DNA of 53,875 nt. It comes from Bacteroidota bacterium (GTDB lineage: Bacteria > Bacteroidota > Bacteroidia > AKYH767-A > OLB10). The DNA lies in contig JAHEYP010000024.1 in NCBI GenBank assembly GCA_023251535.1, positions 1 to 53,875 of the forward strand, given 5' to 3'. The notes beneath the pieces were generated by a model. That model did not search any database. It worked only from the letters and a program-made list of their open reading frames with translations, and had not been told where the DNA came from. Numbering within the stretch: position 1 is the first letter of the stretch; each line of letters begins with the position of its first letter. Positions 35,635 to 43,375 of this stretch are shown here, in pieces. The position numbers were made by a program, and so were the translations under genes.

Positions 35635-36828
35635 TCACGAAGTTTTCCCATTAAACGGATTAAACTGTCGCATTTTAAATCCTGTACCGATAGCGCGTTG
35701 CACGGCTTGGTCGCCGAAGCGTTGACGCATTTTATCCATTGCTTGATAGAGGTTAATCATTTCTTCGGAATCTTCGAAGAGATTAATTTGTTGTCCTCCG
35801 CCCACCAAATGGCTAAACCTAACGCCCAGCAAACGAATCATCATTCTTCTTTCATACAACTTATCGAAAAGCTCTTTGCCGCGCTGTATGAGCGTATGAT
35901 CACTCGAAGAATACGGGATTCGGGCTTGCATGGTATGGGTATCGAAATTCGAGTATCTTATTTTTACGGTAACGCATGCCGTTAGTTTATTTTCGGAGCG
36001 CAGTTGATAGGCTAATTTTTCGGTCATCTTAACGATCAAGGCCTTTAAAAAAGTAACATCGGTAGTATCTTGTTCAAAGGTTTCTTCGCAAGAGATCGAT
36101 TTACGTTCAGAATACGGCTCTACGGGCGTGTTATCGATGCCATTGGCCTTTTTCCAGAGGACATGTCCGTTTTCACCTAACACGCGCGTAAGGAGCTCGG
36201 GAGGCATCTGCTGAAGGGTGAGCACCTTTTCGACGCCCATGCTTCGCAACAAGGTATACGTTTTATCTCCAACCATGGGAATCTTCTTCACCGAAAGCGG
36301 GGCGAGAAAATCCTTCTCATTACCAAAATCGATTTTACGTTGACCATTGGGTTTAGCTTCACCGGTAGCGACTTTCGAAACGGTTTTGTTCTGTGACAGC
36401 CCGAAAGAGATTGGGAGTCCGGTTTCTTTAGTGATTTTGGAACGCAATTCGGTAGCATAATCGTAGCAACCGTAGAAGCGATCCATGCCACTCATATCGA
36501 TATAGAATTCATCGATAGAAGACTTTTCGTATACAGGCACCTTCTCTTTAATGATATCGGTAACCATACCGGAGTAATAGCTATAACGCTCGTAGTCGCC
36601 TCGGATAATTATAGCATCGGGACATAATCGACGGGCCATACGGATCGGCATAGCGGAATGGACACCGAAGGCGCGGGCTTCGTAGCTACAAGCGGCAACC
36701 ACCCCTCGATCGCCCGAGCCGCCTACAATAACGGGCTTATTCAAAAGGGCAGAGTTCTCCAGCCTCGAGACAGAAACGAAGAAACTGTCGAGGTCCATAT
36801 GGACAACGGTGCGATTTTGAGAGGTCAT
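35635..36828 (-). CDS. dinB: DNA polymerase IV (Y-family)
   Basis: A 397-residue translesion polymerase. Catalytic carboxylates are Asp12 (HMDLDSFFVSV) and Asp106/Glu107 (SSIDEFYIDMSG). The palm has GVHSAMPIRMARRLCP, the thumb KTVSKVATGEAKPNG and ATGEA-KPNGQ, and the little finger follows. The start at 36828 (MTSQNRTVV) was chosen over 36906 because the extra 26 codons would contain the promoter. The C-terminal end lacks a clear clamp-binding motif beyond NLFEDSEE. It sits divergent from a GxxExxY gene and a LexA-like repressor, the probable regulator, and 11 kb from the DnaE2-type polymerase on the same strand. Confidence 0.94.
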   Translation of the reverse strand: MTSQNRTVVHMDLDSFFVSVSRLENSALLNKPVIVGGSGDRGVVAACSYEARAFGVHSAMPIRMARRLCPDAIIIRGDYERYSYYSGMVTDIIKEKVPVYEKSSIDEFYIDMSGMDRFYGCYDYATELRSKITKETGLPISFGLSQNKTVSKVATGEAKPNGQRKIDFGNEKDFLAPLSVKKIPMVGDKTYTLLRSMGVEKVLTLQQMPPELLTRVLGENGHVLWKKANGIDNTPVEPYSERKSISCEETFEQDTTDVTFLKALIVKMTEKLAYQLRSENKLTACVTVKIRYSNFDTHTMQARIPYSSSDHTLIQRGKELFDKLYERRMMIRLLGVRFSHLVGGGQQINLFEDSEEMINLYQAMDKMRQRFGDQAVQRAIGTGFKMRQFNPFNGKTS

Positions 36829-36838
36829 TTTGTGGTTA

Positions 36839-36892
36839 CAAAAATAGTATTTACATTTGACTGCAATACGATCAATTGTAAGGACTGCAATA
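36839..36892 (-). promoter_or_regulatory. dinB promoter with two direct repeats (candidate operator)
   Basis: On the minus strand TTG (36866-36864), 17 bases, TATTTTTG (36846-36839); transcription would start about 5 bases before the ATG. GACTGCAATA (plus-strand reading) occurs twice, at 36859-36868 and 36883-36892, 24 bp apart, and the first overlaps the -33. This is a plausible binding site for the LexA-like protein. Confidence 0.5.
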
Positions 36893-36935
36893 TAAACAAA
36901 ACCCAAGAAATAATTTTATAAAAAAGCCTTTTCAT

Positions 36936-37424
36936 ATGAAACAACCTTATTTACAAACCAAAGAGTATCCATTTAACCACGGAGGGCACCAAGATCACAC
37001 AGAGGTCACAGAGAGTTCTTCAAATTATGGATATTCAGAAAATGAATTAGCAACACTTGTAATTGGATGTGCAATAGAAGTACATCGAAGGCTTGGCCCT
37101 GGACTGTTAGAAAGTGCATACATGAAATGTTTAACTTTTGAGTTGCAAAGCAAAGGGTTAAAAATCGAAATCGAAAAACCACTTCCCCTTGTTTATAAAG
37201 GACTAAGAATGGACATTGGTTATAGACTTGACATTTTAGTTGAAAACACATTAATCGTTGAAATAAAATCTGTCGAAGCCATAAATGATGTCCATATTGC
37301 ACAATGTTTAACTTATTTAAAACTTGCCGATAAAAAACTTGCCCTCCTAATTAATTTTAATACTACTCCTCTTAAACAAGGGATAAAAAGATTGATAAAC
37401 GGTCAATTGTTATCTCTTAAGTAA
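36936..37424 (+). CDS. GxxExxY family protein (PD-(D/E)XK nuclease-like)
   Basis: A 162-residue protein. The family motif is G56-LL-E59-SA-Y62, after IGCAIEVHRRLGPG, and the nuclease-like site is Asp99 (YRLDILV) with Glu109 and Lys111 (IVEIKSVE). GxxExxY proteins are found in rRNA intervening sequences and as solitary genes; the biological role is unproved. Residues about 13-28 (FNHGGHQDHTEVTESS) are encoded by the left arm of an inverted repeat, which suggests that the gene and repeat move together. The true start may lie later, at residue 33 or so, since the first 30 residues match no family core. Confidence 0.82.
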   Translation: MKQPYLQTKEYPFNHGGHQDHTEVTESSSNYGYSENELATLVIGCAIEVHRRLGPGLLESAYMKCLTFELQSKGLKIEIEKPLPLVYKGLRMDIGYRLDILVENTLIVEIKSVEAINDVHIAQCLTYLKLADKKLALLINFNTTPLKQGIKRLINGQLLSLK

Positions 37425-37519
37425 ATACACGCACTTATAAAAATAATTTAGCAGTTGGCACGAGAATTTCTCTGTGATCTCTGTGTAAGCCGAAGGCCAG
37501 TGGTCTCTGTGGTTAAAAC
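36971..37519. mobile_element. Candidate GxxExxY-associated inverted-repeat element
   Basis: The left arm (36971-37015) reads TTTAACCACGGAGGGCACC...CACACAGAGGTCACAGAG. The right arm (37466-37519) read on the minus strand gives TTTTAACCACAGAGACCAC...CACAGAGATCACAGAGA. They align over about 45 bases with a short insertion in the right arm. Arms of this CCACxGAG/CACAGAG type recur around GxxExxY genes in unrelated bacteria. No target-site duplication was recognised. Confidence 0.55.
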
Positions 37520-37535
37520 TAAATCTCTACTAATC

Positions 37536-38339
37536 ATGCACTTCAACTCCAACATTAAACTTCTTCGCCAGCGACGCAAGCTAACCCAAGACATGGTAGC
37601 GGGCGAGTTAGGCGTTAGCCGTTCGACTTTGAACAGCTATGAAAATGGCAGTGTACAAAATCCTACTTTGGAAGCCTTGCTATCATTTTCGAAGTATTTC
37701 AAGATGAGCATCGATACGTTGGTAAAAATTGATTTAACGAGAGTATCGGAATTTCAACTATCGGAATTAGAGAGAGGACACGATGTATTTGTAACAGGAG
37801 CAAAGTTGCGCGTATTAGCAACAACGGTTGACAGCGATAACAAAGAAAATATTGAAGTTGTTCCGATTAAAGCGAAAGCGGGATACAAAAGTGGATATGC
37901 CGATCCTGAGTTTATTAAGAAGTTACCTACTTTTCAGTTGCCGATATTATTTGGCGAGAGGAAGTATCGAATGTTTCAAATTACAGGAGATTCAATGTTA
38001 CCTATTCCCGATAAAAGCTGGGTGATTGGTGAATACGTTGAAAATTTTTACGATGTGAAAGATGGCAATGCCTATGTGTTTCTTACAGAAGACGACGGCG
38101 TAGTATTTAAAGTAGCAACGAATCATATCAAGAAGAAGAAAAGTTTGTTGTTATCTTCATTAAATCCTGCGTACGATCCTTATGAAGTTCCTGTAAACGA
38201 GATAAGAGAAATTTGGAAGTTCTGCAACTACTTAAGTTCAGAGATTCCTGATAAATATTGGGAGAAAGATCGCATCTTAAAGAAAATCGAAAAGATGGAA
38301 TCGGAGATGAAAACGTTAAAAGAAGATTTGGCTTCGTAG
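37536..38339 (+). CDS. LexA-like XRE/S24 transcriptional regulator
   Basis: A 267-residue protein. An N-terminal XRE helix-turn-helix (LLRQRRKLTQDMVAGELGVS, residues 9-28, then SRSTLNSYENG) is followed by an S24 autoprotease domain. Ser153 (ITGDSMLP) and Lys192 (VVFKVA) form the Ser-Lys dyad, and Ala115-Gly116 (KAKAGYKSGY) is the cleavage bond. Both should allow RecA-stimulated self-cleavage. A coiled coil ends the protein (about 240-265). The ATG at 37536 is preferred; a TTG 27 codons upstream lies inside the mobile-element right arm. It replaces classical winged-helix LexA in this arrangement and is the likely repressor of dinB and dnaE2. Confidence 0.9.
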   Translation: MHFNSNIKLLRQRRKLTQDMVAGELGVSRSTLNSYENGSVQNPTLEALLSFSKYFKMSIDTLVKIDLTRVSEFQLSELERGHDVFVTGAKLRVLATTVDSDNKENIEVVPIKAKAGYKSGYADPEFIKKLPTFQLPILFGERKYRMFQITGDSMLPIPDKSWVIGEYVENFYDVKDGNAYVFLTEDDGVVFKVATNHIKKKKSLLLSSLNPAYDPYEVPVNEIREIWKFCNYLSSEIPDKYWEKDRILKKIEKMESEMKTLKEDLAS

Positions 38340-38344
38340 TGATT

Positions 38345-38475
38345 CATTTCATCTCAACTCCATCTCGACTCCGCTCGATGACCAACTCGATGACCATGTC
38401 TCGGCTCCGCTCGACAACCACCGCTCGATATTTCGGCAAGCTCAATACCCTATTTCGACAGGCTCAATAACCTTG
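38345..38475. repeat. REP-like repeats, inverted relative to the array at 24.3 kb
   Basis: It contains CTCGACTCCGCTCGATGACC, ACCGCTCGATATTTCGGCAA and TTCGACAGGCTCAATAACC. Positions 38402-38450 match the reverse complement of 24496-24544 at 43 of 49 bases by my alignment. The rest of 38340-38635 holds only the terminator below. Confidence 0.75.
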
Positions 38476-38504
38476 AATTTCGCCTTATTAAATTGTTATT
38501 CGCA

Positions 38505-38541
38505 TAAAAAAGAAAGAGGAACCATTTACAGTTCCCCTTTC
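38505..38541 (-). terminator. Terminator of the nitroreductase transcript
   Basis: GAAAGAGGAAC (38512-38522) pairs with GTTCCCCTTTC (38531-38541) with one mismatch; on the minus strand it is followed by six T. Confidence 0.65.
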
Positions 38542-38635
38542 TTACAATAATAACCTAACACAACCTACAAATTTTTAGCGTGGTTATTTACGCTTTATAA
38601 CGTTTACGCCTTACCGAATATTTCCGCAAGGGGCC

Positions 38636-39202
38636 TTATAATTTTATTCCTACTTCGTTTAAAGGTTTTCTTTTTCGAGGGGCTGTTTCTCTCGATTGAA
38701 AAGGTTCAGGAAGTGTTGAAATATCACCAGGATATCCAAGTGCGATAAACACTACTGGTTCATATCCTTGAGGAATTTCGAACAATTCTTTTGTTTTAGC
38801 CATATCGAATCCACCTAAAATATGTCCTACGATACCAGCAGAAGTCGCCTCAAGCATTAAGTTTTGATTGGCGGCTCCCACATCATGCATCGCATGACGA
38901 TTTACATTTCCGTTATCAAAATTCGTTTTTACAAGAGAGATCATTAAAACGGCAGCATGTTGCGCCCATACTTGATTTCCCGGAAGCAAAGCCTCCACAA
39001 ACTTTTTAAAATTGTCGCTTTCGCGATGTGCATAAATATACAACCATGGTTGTTCGTTCATGCTACTTGAAGCCCAAGATGCGGCTTCGATTAACTGTTC
39101 GGCAACGGCAGCAGGAATTGCTGCACTATCAAACGACCGTGCGCTCCATCTCCTTCTTATCACCTCCTGAACAGGGTATTTTGTTTCTGCAATTTTTTCC
39201 AT
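38636..39202 (-). CDS. Nitroreductase-family flavoprotein
   Basis: A 188-residue FMN-dependent oxidoreductase of the nitroreductase superfamily. RRRWSARSFD provides the conserved phosphate-binding Arg/Ser; then AASWASSSMNEQPWLYIYA (the SxxNxQPW flavin loop), DVGAANQNLMLEATSAGIVG, and IALGYPG near the end complete the FMN site. Such enzymes reduce nitro compounds, quinones or related electrophiles with NAD(P)H. It ends a minus-strand group behind YceI and pirin; a 16-bp inverted repeat separates it from YceI. Confidence 0.9.
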   Translation of the reverse strand: MEKIAETKYPVQEVIRRRWSARSFDSAAIPAAVAEQLIEAASWASSSMNEQPWLYIYAHRESDNFKKFVEALLPGNQVWAQHAAVLMISLVKTNFDNGNVNRHAMHDVGAANQNLMLEATSAGIVGHILGGFDMAKTKELFEIPQGYEPVVFIALGYPGDISTLPEPFQSRETAPRKRKPLNEVGIKL

Positions 39203-39223
39203 TTGGCAGTATCGTTAATCGTA

Positions 39224-39262
39224 TTATGGTATCATTCGTAATATAGACGAATGATACCATAA
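39224..39262. promoter_or_regulatory. 16-bp perfect inverted repeat between yceI-like and nitroreductase genes
   Basis: TTATGGTATCATTCGT (39224-39239) and ACGAATGATACCATAA (39247-39262) are perfect inverses with a 7-base loop. There is no T-run on the minus strand, so it is unlikely to be a terminator of the operon. It could be an operator for nitroreductase, or an mRNA processing/stability hairpin. Confidence 0.6.
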
Positions 39263-39276
39263 CGTATTTTATTGTC

Positions 39277-39807
39277 TTATTGTTTTACCAATTGAACTTC
39301 TGCGTGAAGTTTAACATCTTCACTTACTAACACGCCACCTGATTCAACAACTGAATTCCATGTTAAACCGAAATCGCTACGGTTAATTTTACCTGTTAGG
39401 CTGAATCCTGCCTTTGTATTTCCCCAAGGATCTTTTGCGATACCGCCAAAGTCAACGGCTAATGTAACTGGTTTAGTTACTTCACGAATTGTTAGGTTTC
39501 CGTTTAATGCATATTCATCATCTGATTTTTTCTCGAAAGAAGTTGCAGCAAAAGAAAGTTGCGGGTGATTTGCAGCGTCGAAAAAGTCAGGAGATTTTAA
39601 GTGACCGTCGCGTTGTTCGTTTCCTGTATTGATTGAATCGATGTCAGCAGTGAAGTTAATTTTCCCTTTTGTGAAATCATCGCCTTCTGTTTCTGCGTTG
39701 ATGTCGAATTTTCCGAATGATCCAGAAACATTCGTGATCATTAAGTGCTTAATTTTAAAGCCAATTTCTGAGTGTGTTGGGTCAAGAGCCCATTTAGTTG
39801 TAGACAT
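39277..39807 (-). CDS. YceI-family lipocalin-like protein
   Basis: A 176-residue YceI domain: WALDPTHSEIGFKIKHLMI at the N-terminus, GSFGKFD, then GKINFTADIDSINTGNEQRDGHLKSPDFFD, FAATSFEKKSDDEY, LTIREVTKPVTL, and LTGKINRSDFGL. This is the isoprenoid-binding lipocalin-like fold. There is no signal peptide, unlike periplasmic E. coli YceI, so this is the cytoplasmic type often next to pirin and nitroreductase genes. Role unknown; possibly a carrier of quinone or polyprenyl molecules. Confidence 0.9.
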   Translation of the reverse strand: MSTTKWALDPTHSEIGFKIKHLMITNVSGSFGKFDINAETEGDDFTKGKINFTADIDSINTGNEQRDGHLKSPDFFDAANHPQLSFAATSFEKKSDDEYALNGNLTIREVTKPVTLAVDFGGIAKDPWGNTKAGFSLTGKINRSDFGLTWNSVVESGGVLVSEDVKLHAEVQLVKQ

Positions 39808-39868
39808 GATTAGAATTATTGAATTTTGTATTGTGAATTGTGAATTAGGTACTACTATTTTATTTTGA

Positions 39869-40714
39869 TTAGACTATTGTTCCGTATTTGCCAGCTTCAT
39901 AATCTTGAATTGCTTCAATGATTTCGGCTTTATTATTCATTACGAATGGACCGTATGATGCGATTGGTTCTTCGATAGGTTCACCTGCCATTAACAAGAA
40001 CTCACTGTCGTGGATAGCCGAAATTTCGATGTTTTGGTTATCTTCATTATACCAAACCAAATGTTGCTCGGGAATTTCATATCCGTCGGTTGACAGTTCT
40101 CCTTTTGTAACAAAAATCGAACTGTGATAATTTTGAGGAATCGGCATCGACAATTTATCTCCTGCTTTAATGATTCCGTGCATCAATAAAATCGGAGTGA
40201 ATGTTTCTGCTGGGCCTGTTTGATCTACAAATGTTCCTGCTATTAGACGAAGAGTTGTGTTTTCTATTTTAATTGAAGGAATTTTTTCCGAAGGAATATC
40301 TTGATACTTCGGCGTCGACATTTTCGCACGCTTTGGTAAATTCACCCATAATTGAATCAAGTGAACAGTGCCTCCTGTTTTTGCAAAATCAATAGGAGCA
40401 CCTTCCGAATGAATTACACCGCTTCCGGCTGTCATCCATTGAACATCGCCACCTTTTATTGAACCCGAGTTCCCAAGACTGTCTTTGTGCTCCACCTTTC
40501 CTTCAAATAGAATAGTTACCGGCTCAAATCCGCGGTGCGGGTGTGGAGGAACAAAGAATGGTTTCCCTGCGGGGATGTCTTTCGGCCCAAAATGGTCGAG
40601 CATAATAAAAGGACTGATTTGGTCAACCCATTGGTTAGGTAGCGGGCTCATTACTGATTGGCCTTCCCCTAAACTTTTTCGCTGTGATGCGATGATTTTA
40701 CGAACCGTTTTCAT
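39869..40714 (-). CDS. Pirin-family protein (bicupin)
   Basis: A 281-residue pirin with two cupin domains. The first has the metal-binding HPHRG (about 58-62), and the His/Glu pair in GVIHSEG, plus the usual opening ...LDHFGP and PHPHRGFE(P)VT. The C-terminal cupin is the regulatory half. Some members are quercetin 2,3-dioxygenases; others act as redox-sensing regulators. It leads a minus-strand cluster with YceI and nitroreductase, likely one stress-responsive transcript, with a perfect palindrome just upstream. Confidence 0.9.
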   Translation of the reverse strand: MKTVRKIIASQRKSLGEGQSVMSPLPNQWVDQISPFIMLDHFGPKDIPAGKPFFVPPHPHRGFEPVTILFEGKVEHKDSLGNSGSIKGGDVQWMTAGSGVIHSEGAPIDFAKTGGTVHLIQLWVNLPKRAKMSTPKYQDIPSEKIPSIKIENTTLRLIAGTFVDQTGPAETFTPILLMHGIIKAGDKLSMPIPQNYHSSIFVTKGELSTDGYEIPEQHLVWYNEDNQNIEISAIHDSEFLLMAGEPIEEPIASYGPFVMNNKAEIIEAIQDYEAGKYGTIV

Positions 40715-40736
40715 GCTGTTTGCTTAAAATAATAGC

Positions 40737-40756
40737 ACAAATGTACTTACATTTGT
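40737..40756. promoter_or_regulatory. 20-bp palindrome upstream of the pirin gene
   Basis: ACAAATGTACTTACATTTGT: 9-bp perfect arms around CT, 23 bp upstream of the pirin start. The size and GTACTTAC core suit a HxlR or MarR-type repressor, usual regulators of such clusters. Confidence 0.6.
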
Positions 40757-40908
40757 TGTATATACAAGTGTTTTTAAATGAAGAAGGGTTATTTATTTGA
40801 CTATCAATCAAATAAATATTTAAATGGCGTATTGGTGTCCATGATACTTCATTGCTTTAGGCTTGGCTAATAGGATTTTTGTTGTGCATCGTTTTATTAC
40901 ATTTGGCT

Positions 40909-41490
40909 ATGCAAAAAAAGCTTTACATAATAGCTGGATGTAATGGAGCAGGTAAAACAACTGCTTCATTTAATATCCTTCCTGATCTTCTTGATTGCAA
41001 AGAATATGTAAATGCAGATGAAATAGCCAGAGGGCTGTCGCCGTTTCAACCACAAAAAGTGTCGATAGAAGCAGGAAGAATAATGCTTCAAAGAATTTCC
41101 GAATTGCTTCTGTCAGGTGAAGACTTTGCGTTTGAAACAACTTTATCAACCAAAAGCTTTAAAAACACAATTAAGTCTGCAAAAGAAAATGGATATTTTG
41201 TAAGTATCATCTTCTTCTGGTTGGAATCAAGTCAACTCGCAAAAGATCGAGTAAAAAACAGAGTATTAGAGGGGGGGCATTCTATTGAAGAGCAAACAAT
41301 TGAACGAAGATATTACGCAGGAATTAAAAATCTTTTTGAAATTTACAGTGAATTAGTGGATTATCTCATCATATACGACAATTCTAAGAGTACTCCTTTT
41401 TTAATAGCAGAAAAGGAAATTGACCATTCAATTATAATACATAATCAGAAGATTTATAATTCTTTTGTATCTTTGAAGTATGGGAGATAA
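40909..41490 (+). CDS. Zeta-toxin-family P-loop kinase
   Basis: A 194-residue protein. Walker A is GCNGAGKTT (10-18), followed by VNADEIARGLSP, the Glu76-containing FETTLST and RVKNRVLEGGHSIEEQTIERRY, in which Arg133/134 are the expected phosphate-binding residues. These match the zeta-toxin/UDP-N-acetylglucosamine kinase superfamily; whether it is toxic is untested. The ATG at 40909 was preferred over an upstream frame start (40879) because it fits the family start QKKLYIIAG. Its last 11 bases overlap the start of a 49-codon gene, a translationally coupled pair. Confidence 0.85.
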   Translation: MQKKLYIIAGCNGAGKTTASFNILPDLLDCKEYVNADEIARGLSPFQPQKVSIEAGRIMLQRISELLLSGEDFAFETTLSTKSFKNTIKSAKENGYFVSIIFFWLESSQLAKDRVKNRVLEGGHSIEEQTIERRYYAGIKNLFEIYSELVDYLIIYDNSKSTPFLIAEKEIDHSIIIHNQKIYNSFVSLKYGR

Positions 41491-41629
41491 GGAAAAAAAA
41501 GCCCTTATTGCTAAAATAAAAAACGCAATAATGATTTCATCTGAAAAGATGTTGAGCAAAAAAAAATCGCTAGGGCAAAAACTAATTATCAGTGAAAATG
41601 GTATTATAAAGTCCGTGAAACCAAATTGA
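41480..41629 (+). CDS. 49-residue Lys-rich partner of the zeta-like kinase
   Basis: ATGGGAGATAA: the start (41480-41482) overlaps the kinase stop (41488-41490). The product is basic, with a helical N-terminal part (GDKEKKALIAKIKNAIM) and a short C-terminal strand (QKLIISENGIIKSVKPN). Small proteins with a similar ...SxxGxxxxV.P end are seen beside zeta-like kinases in other bacteria, which suggests an antitoxin or regulator. A terminator-like hairpin follows. It lies below the usual 60-codon limit and is easily missed. Confidence 0.65.
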   Translation: MGDKEKKALIAKIKNAIMISSEKMLSKKKSLGQKLIISENGIIKSVKPN

Positions 41630-41647
41630 GTTGTTTCGGTTTTTTTG
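41617..41647 (+). terminator. Weak terminator after the 49-codon gene
   Basis: GAAAC (41617-41621) pairs with GTTTC (41633-41637) and is followed by GG and seven T. Confidence 0.5.
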
Positions 41648-41692
41648 TATCACGTACAATATTCTAATTGATTTTTTCTTAGACAATCGCCT

Positions 41693-42427
41693 TTGCAACA
41701 TTTCGCATTCCCAATAACGAATATATTTATCCCTGAGTCGTTCACGATTTCGATTGACGGCAAACCTCATCCTTTGTGTATTATTGCAGCCGAGCAATTG
41801 CAACAATACTTATCCAATGAATTAAACATCAACCATAATTTTGGTTTAGAGAAAGATGACGGACCGATAATCGGGAAAATGTTTGGTGTTTTAGTAGTTA
41901 GAAATTCTAAAAATGAAATTGGTTTTCTTGCTGCATTCTCGGGTAAGATGGCCGGAACTAATGATCATTCGATGTTTGTACCGCCTGTTTTCGATTTGCT
42001 TACCCAAAACAGCTTTTTAAACATTGGAATGGCGAAGTTGAATGAAATGAACGCAGAGATTCGTGTTATGGAAAGCGCAAATGAAAAAGATGAACGTTTA
42101 GAAAAATTAAAAGCAGAAAGAAAAAATTTCTCGAATGCGTTACAAATGGAAATTTTCGATCAATATCATTTCCTAAATAAAAGAGGAGAAACAAAAAGTT
42201 TAAGAGCTATCTTTTCAGAAGCGGAGTATAAAAATCCTCCTGCAGGTGCGGGTGAATGCGCGGGGCCGAAACTATTTCAATATGCTTATCAGCATCAATT
42301 AGAGCCATTAGCAATAGCAGAATTTTGGTGGGGACAATCGCCGAAGTCGGATACGTGGATACACGGGAACTACTATACCCCTTGCAAAGAAAAGTGCGAA
42401 CCCATTTTGGGTTGGATGAATAGTTGA
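41693..42427 (+). CDS. Stand-alone N-terminal module of RluA-type pseudouridine synthase
   Basis: A 244-residue protein matching the N-terminal half of Bacteroidota/Gammaproteobacteria RluA-family proteins of about 540 residues: HPLCIIAAEQLQQYL, GKMFGVLVVRN, GFLAAFSGKMAGTN, FVPPVFDLL, FDQYHFLNKRGETKSL, PPAGAGECAGPKLFQYAY, EFWWGQSPKSD, CKEKCEPILGWM. The catalytic HRLDxxTSG domain is absent, and nothing downstream supplies it, so pseudouridylation is not expected from this protein alone. The conserved GECAGPKL and Cys-rich end look ligand-binding. The frame opens at a TTG (41693); no ATG lies between the previous stop and conserved residues. Confidence 0.72.
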   Translation: MQHFAFPITNIFIPESFTISIDGKPHPLCIIAAEQLQQYLSNELNINHNFGLEKDDGPIIGKMFGVLVVRNSKNEIGFLAAFSGKMAGTNDHSMFVPPVFDLLTQNSFLNIGMAKLNEMNAEIRVMESANEKDERLEKLKAERKNFSNALQMEIFDQYHFLNKRGETKSLRAIFSEAEYKNPPAGAGECAGPKLFQYAYQHQLEPLAIAEFWWGQSPKSDTWIHGNYYTPCKEKCEPILGWMNS

Positions 42428-42563
42428 ATTGTAAAAATTGTATCATAAATTACCATGATATGATTTTTGTCGTTTTTCAATTGATTATCATATCGAAATC
42501 ACGCCATAGCTTCGTCGAAAACTATTGACCTTATAATCCCGACTTCTAAAAATTCTGTTTTAT

Positions 42564-43295
42564 ATGAATAATCCGATTGAGTACATTCCGATTCTGACAA
42601 CTTGTTTTTCGATTTACTTCACGATAGAAATCTTCAAGCATTATCAATACCGAAAAACGTCCTATTTACTTTGGTGGACACTTGGTGTATTAACATTCGG
42701 TATGGGAACATTAGCAGAAAGCATCAATGTGCTTTTCGGTTGGCATGAAATGAATGTACGCTATTGGTATATTGTCGGAGCGTTGTTAGGAGGATTTCCT
42801 TTAGCGCAAGGATCAGTTTATTTGTTGCTCAACAAAAAATTCGCTGATATCACATCTGTATTTTTCACTCTTATGATCATAACGGGAGGTATGGCAGTAA
42901 TGCTTACACCGTTTTCAATTCCGGAAGGATTTAATTACAAATTAACGGGTGCAGTATTTGCATGGAAATGGGTGCGATTATTTTCACCGCTAATAAATAT
43001 TTACGCTTTTATCTTCTTAGTCGGTGGAGCAATATACTCAGCATATAAATTCAGAAAAGTGTTGCAACGCAATGACAACGCCGGACCAGAAAAAGAAAGC
43101 AGAGCTATTACTGCAGCGCGATATAAAGGAAATATACTTATTGCCATTGGGGGATTACTTCCGGGTATAGGCGGAACATTTACCCGAATGGGTTATGTGA
43201 ATGTACTTTTCATTACCGAACTCGTAGGACTTATTTTGATCTATGTAGGATACAGAATTATTAAAGAAGGGAAGAAAAGTTTAAAGGTTGCATAA
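42564..43295 (+). CDS. Multi-pass membrane protein of unknown function
   Basis: A 243-residue integral membrane protein. Hydrophobic segments near residues 6-24, 34-53, 65-85, 93-113, 138-157, 190-207 and 210-232 suggest seven TM helices. GGxxGG and LLPGIGGTFTRMGY near the end are small-residue helix packing motifs. No enzymatic or transporter signature. It is preceded by an inverted repeat (GATATGAT...ATCATATC, 42457-42494) and followed by a strong bidirectional terminator. It does not belong to an obvious operon. Confidence 0.75.
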   Translation: MNNPIEYIPILTTCFSIYFTIEIFKHYQYRKTSYLLWWTLGVLTFGMGTLAESINVLFGWHEMNVRYWYIVGALLGGFPLAQGSVYLLLNKKFADITSVFFTLMIITGGMAVMLTPFSIPEGFNYKLTGAVFAWKWVRLFSPLINIYAFIFLVGGAIYSAYKFRKVLQRNDNAGPEKESRAITAARYKGNILIAIGGLLPGIGGTFTRMGYVNVLFITELVGLILIYVGYRIIKEGKKSLKVA

Positions 43296-43308
43296 TTAAC
43301 AAAAACAA

Positions 43309-43352
43309 ACCGCCGAAATCATTCTCTAAAAGCTTTGATTTCGGCGGTGATT
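43309..43352. terminator. Bidirectional terminator ACCGCCGAAATCA
   Basis: Positions 43309-43321 pair perfectly with 43336-43348 (13 bp); A-rich before and T-rich after, so it can end both the membrane-protein transcript and the opposing adhesin transcript. Confidence 0.88.
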
Positions 43353-43375
43353 TTATTTATGATTATTAAAGTGCT

